From: Wuchereria bancrofti
Lineage: Eukaryota > Nematoda > Chromadorea > Rhabditida > Onchocercidae
Length of the DNA: 64,000 nt
Assembly: GCA_005281725.1 (NCBI GenBank)
Contig: SSBO01000003.1
Span: 2,161,036 to 2,225,035, forward strand
Direction of reading: 5' to 3'
Shown here: positions 62,738 through 64,000 of the stretch, piece by piece
Numbering within the stretch: the stretch's first letter is position 1
Layout of the letters: every line of letters starts with the position of its first letter
Made by a program: the position numbers and the translations under genes
The notes under the pieces: generated by a model
What the model was told of the DNA's origin: nothing
The model's database searches: none
What the model saw: only the letters and a program-made list of their open reading frames with translations

Positions 62738-63111
62738 TCACTTTAAATTATTTATAATTATAGCGACGGTAGCAACATCTGATTCTGGTATATACATAAA
62801 TACGTTATACAAATGATGAAGACCTTCACCACCTGCTGTATTATTACAATTTAAAAGACACATTTCAAATCTTACGCTCATCCCAGCAGCAGTGCTGCTA
62901 TAAAAAATAATGGGTAATCTATAACTTTTTTTACCTCCTCAATCCGAATCATCTTTTTAAGACAATATATATTTACCAGAGATTCTTTCGAAATTTGATA
63001 TTTTTTCCTTCACTGAAGGTAGGTGAACCACGCACAACTTACAGGACCATAACAACGCATGCACCAATGATTTGTGAGTTCATTTGTGGACATGATTTTC
63101 TCAAGCTGCAC
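62738..63111 (-). CDS. Possible terminal two exons of an unrecognised minus-strand gene
   Basis: Exon-like blocks 63111-63043 (TTGTTAG acceptor, GTAAGT donor) and 62897-62738 (TTTTTATAG acceptor) join in an open frame ending TGA at 62738. The C-terminal reading STAAGMSVRFEMCLLNC... ends SDVATVAIIINNLK. Another phase instead reads NHWCMRCYGP then QHCCWDE, using a very short 41-base intron. I recognise no family in either reading, and no upstream exon was found before the window end, so frame and reality are both uncertain. Confidence 0.3.
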
Positions 63112-64000
63112 CTAACAAGAACAACTTTAGATACAATTTTTTGCATAAAACACTAATCCCAATAAATAAAATCATGAAGATTCGAGAGATACACATCAAC
63201 TGGTACTTTGTAACATCAGAACTATTAGAAAATTGGTAAATGATGTTGTTAATAATCATTATAAAAGATAACATATACATCTTTCGTAAACAATTGATTC
63301 ATTTTTCAAAAATGGACCACAAATGAGTCATTGGCACAAATGAGTCAATCAATGTACAATAGTAGTAGTAGTAGTACCGATCAAAAAATAAATTAGTTAA
63401 CCAGTATTCAGAGAGAAAAGTCAAAATACAAGTAGTTATACAATAATATATTCATAAATGAAAACACAGTTCAATCAACAGAATAATAATAGCAACACGA
63501 CAGTTGTATTAAGAGCGCCAATAGTAGCAATTCAGAGTGCTTAACCGTAACGTCCAAATTCCAGGCTGGAAAAAAGCTTAGTAAAGAAAAACAACAAAAG
63601 ACCGATGCAGCACAAGACAAAAAAAGTACTAAGACATATTACGAAGGAAAACTTCGTGAAACATATCTGACACTAATTAACCGTCCATTAATCTCTTTTA
63701 GCATCACTGCAAAGTGAAAATAGATTCCTTAGAGTGGTTCGTTGAAATACGTCAATCAGCATTATGTGAAAATGTTACTTGCTGCGTCGAAGTACCATGT
63801 GTACATATATTACACAATTCACGGAGCTACACTTCGCTATGTAATATTTTTCAATCCTCCTTTTACATACTCAGTTCAAACATTCTTAAAAAAAAAGTTC
63901 CACCTTATACAGTCGACTCAGCGAATAACTTTTTTTTAGGAAAAAATTTTTGAAATGTCCCAAAAAACATGAATAGAAGCCAAAGGGAAATAAACTGCCA
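63112..64000. other. Window end, no supported gene
   Basis: AT-rich sequence with two overlapping plus-strand open frames (63714-63953 and 63742-63939) that show no family pattern. Confidence 0.45.

Noticed and set aside
62374..62746. Two overlapping plus-strand frames rich in Lys, Asn and Arg
   Set aside because: Both are open because of A-rich composition; no splice sites, family or start support.
1..64000. Wolbachia-derived insertions, CRISPR arrays or rRNA
   Set aside because: No long GC-shifted bacterial-like frames, no spaced direct-repeat arrays and no rRNA signature stretches were seen; short laterally derived fragments cannot be excluded by eye.

Overview
The window is eukaryotic and almost certainly nematode, most likely a filarial (clade III) worm. 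It is very AT-rich. Genes have many short exons and introns bounded by GT and TTTCAG/TTTTAG. Many first coding exons have a splice acceptor just upstream of the ATG, as expected for spliced-leader trans-splicing. The proteins that can be recognised are conserved animal proteins with nematode-type gene structures. No bacterial operons, CRISPR arrays or prokaryotic signals were seen. Exon models were built by hand: splice sites were read from the sequence, and in the multi-exon genes given high confidence every intron phase closes to a full open frame.

Layout, left to right. 790-1954 (-): 5' end of an FRS2/DOK-like PTB docking adaptor that runs off the left edge. About 2.0-6.9 kb: non-coding, low-complexity DNA with a G-rich block. 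7002-8914 (+): DNAJB1/DNJ-13-type Hsp40. 10518-13584 (-): divergent secreted papain-family (cathepsin L-like) protease. 16299-21459 (-): kidney-type glutaminase with C-terminal ankyrin repeats. About 21.5-25.7 kb: gene-poor. 25727-28510 (+): coatomer zeta subunit. 29272-29659 (+): interrupted open frame of unknown nature. 29660-34351 (+): ORC2, carrying a tRNA-Asn(GTT) gene in its first intron. 34503-34695 and 35736-35930 (+): two small genes, the second a single-pass membrane protein. 36345-39830 (+): unrecognised multi-exon gene. 39961-42240: a decayed copy of the last exon of the neighbouring AAR2 gene, followed by a decayed BEL/Pao retrotransposon. 42703-46028 (-): AAR2 splicing factor. 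46515-51476 (+): secreted protein with two apparently galectin-like halves. 52423-52496 (+): second, identical tRNA-Asn. 53514-56792 (-): PYROXD1-like flavin oxidoreductase. 57666-60551 (-): deoxyribose-phosphate aldolase. 60.6-64.0 kb: mostly non-coding, with possible terminal exons of an unrecognised minus-strand gene near 62.7-63.1 kb.

Most neighbours are functionally unrelated housekeeping genes: protein folding, glutamate metabolism, COPI traffic, replication origin recognition, U5 snRNP assembly, redox and deoxynucleoside catabolism. The less ordinary content is the divergent cysteine protease, the secreted galectin-like protein, the unrecognised gene at 36-40 kb, and the local duplications around AAR2 and inside DERA.
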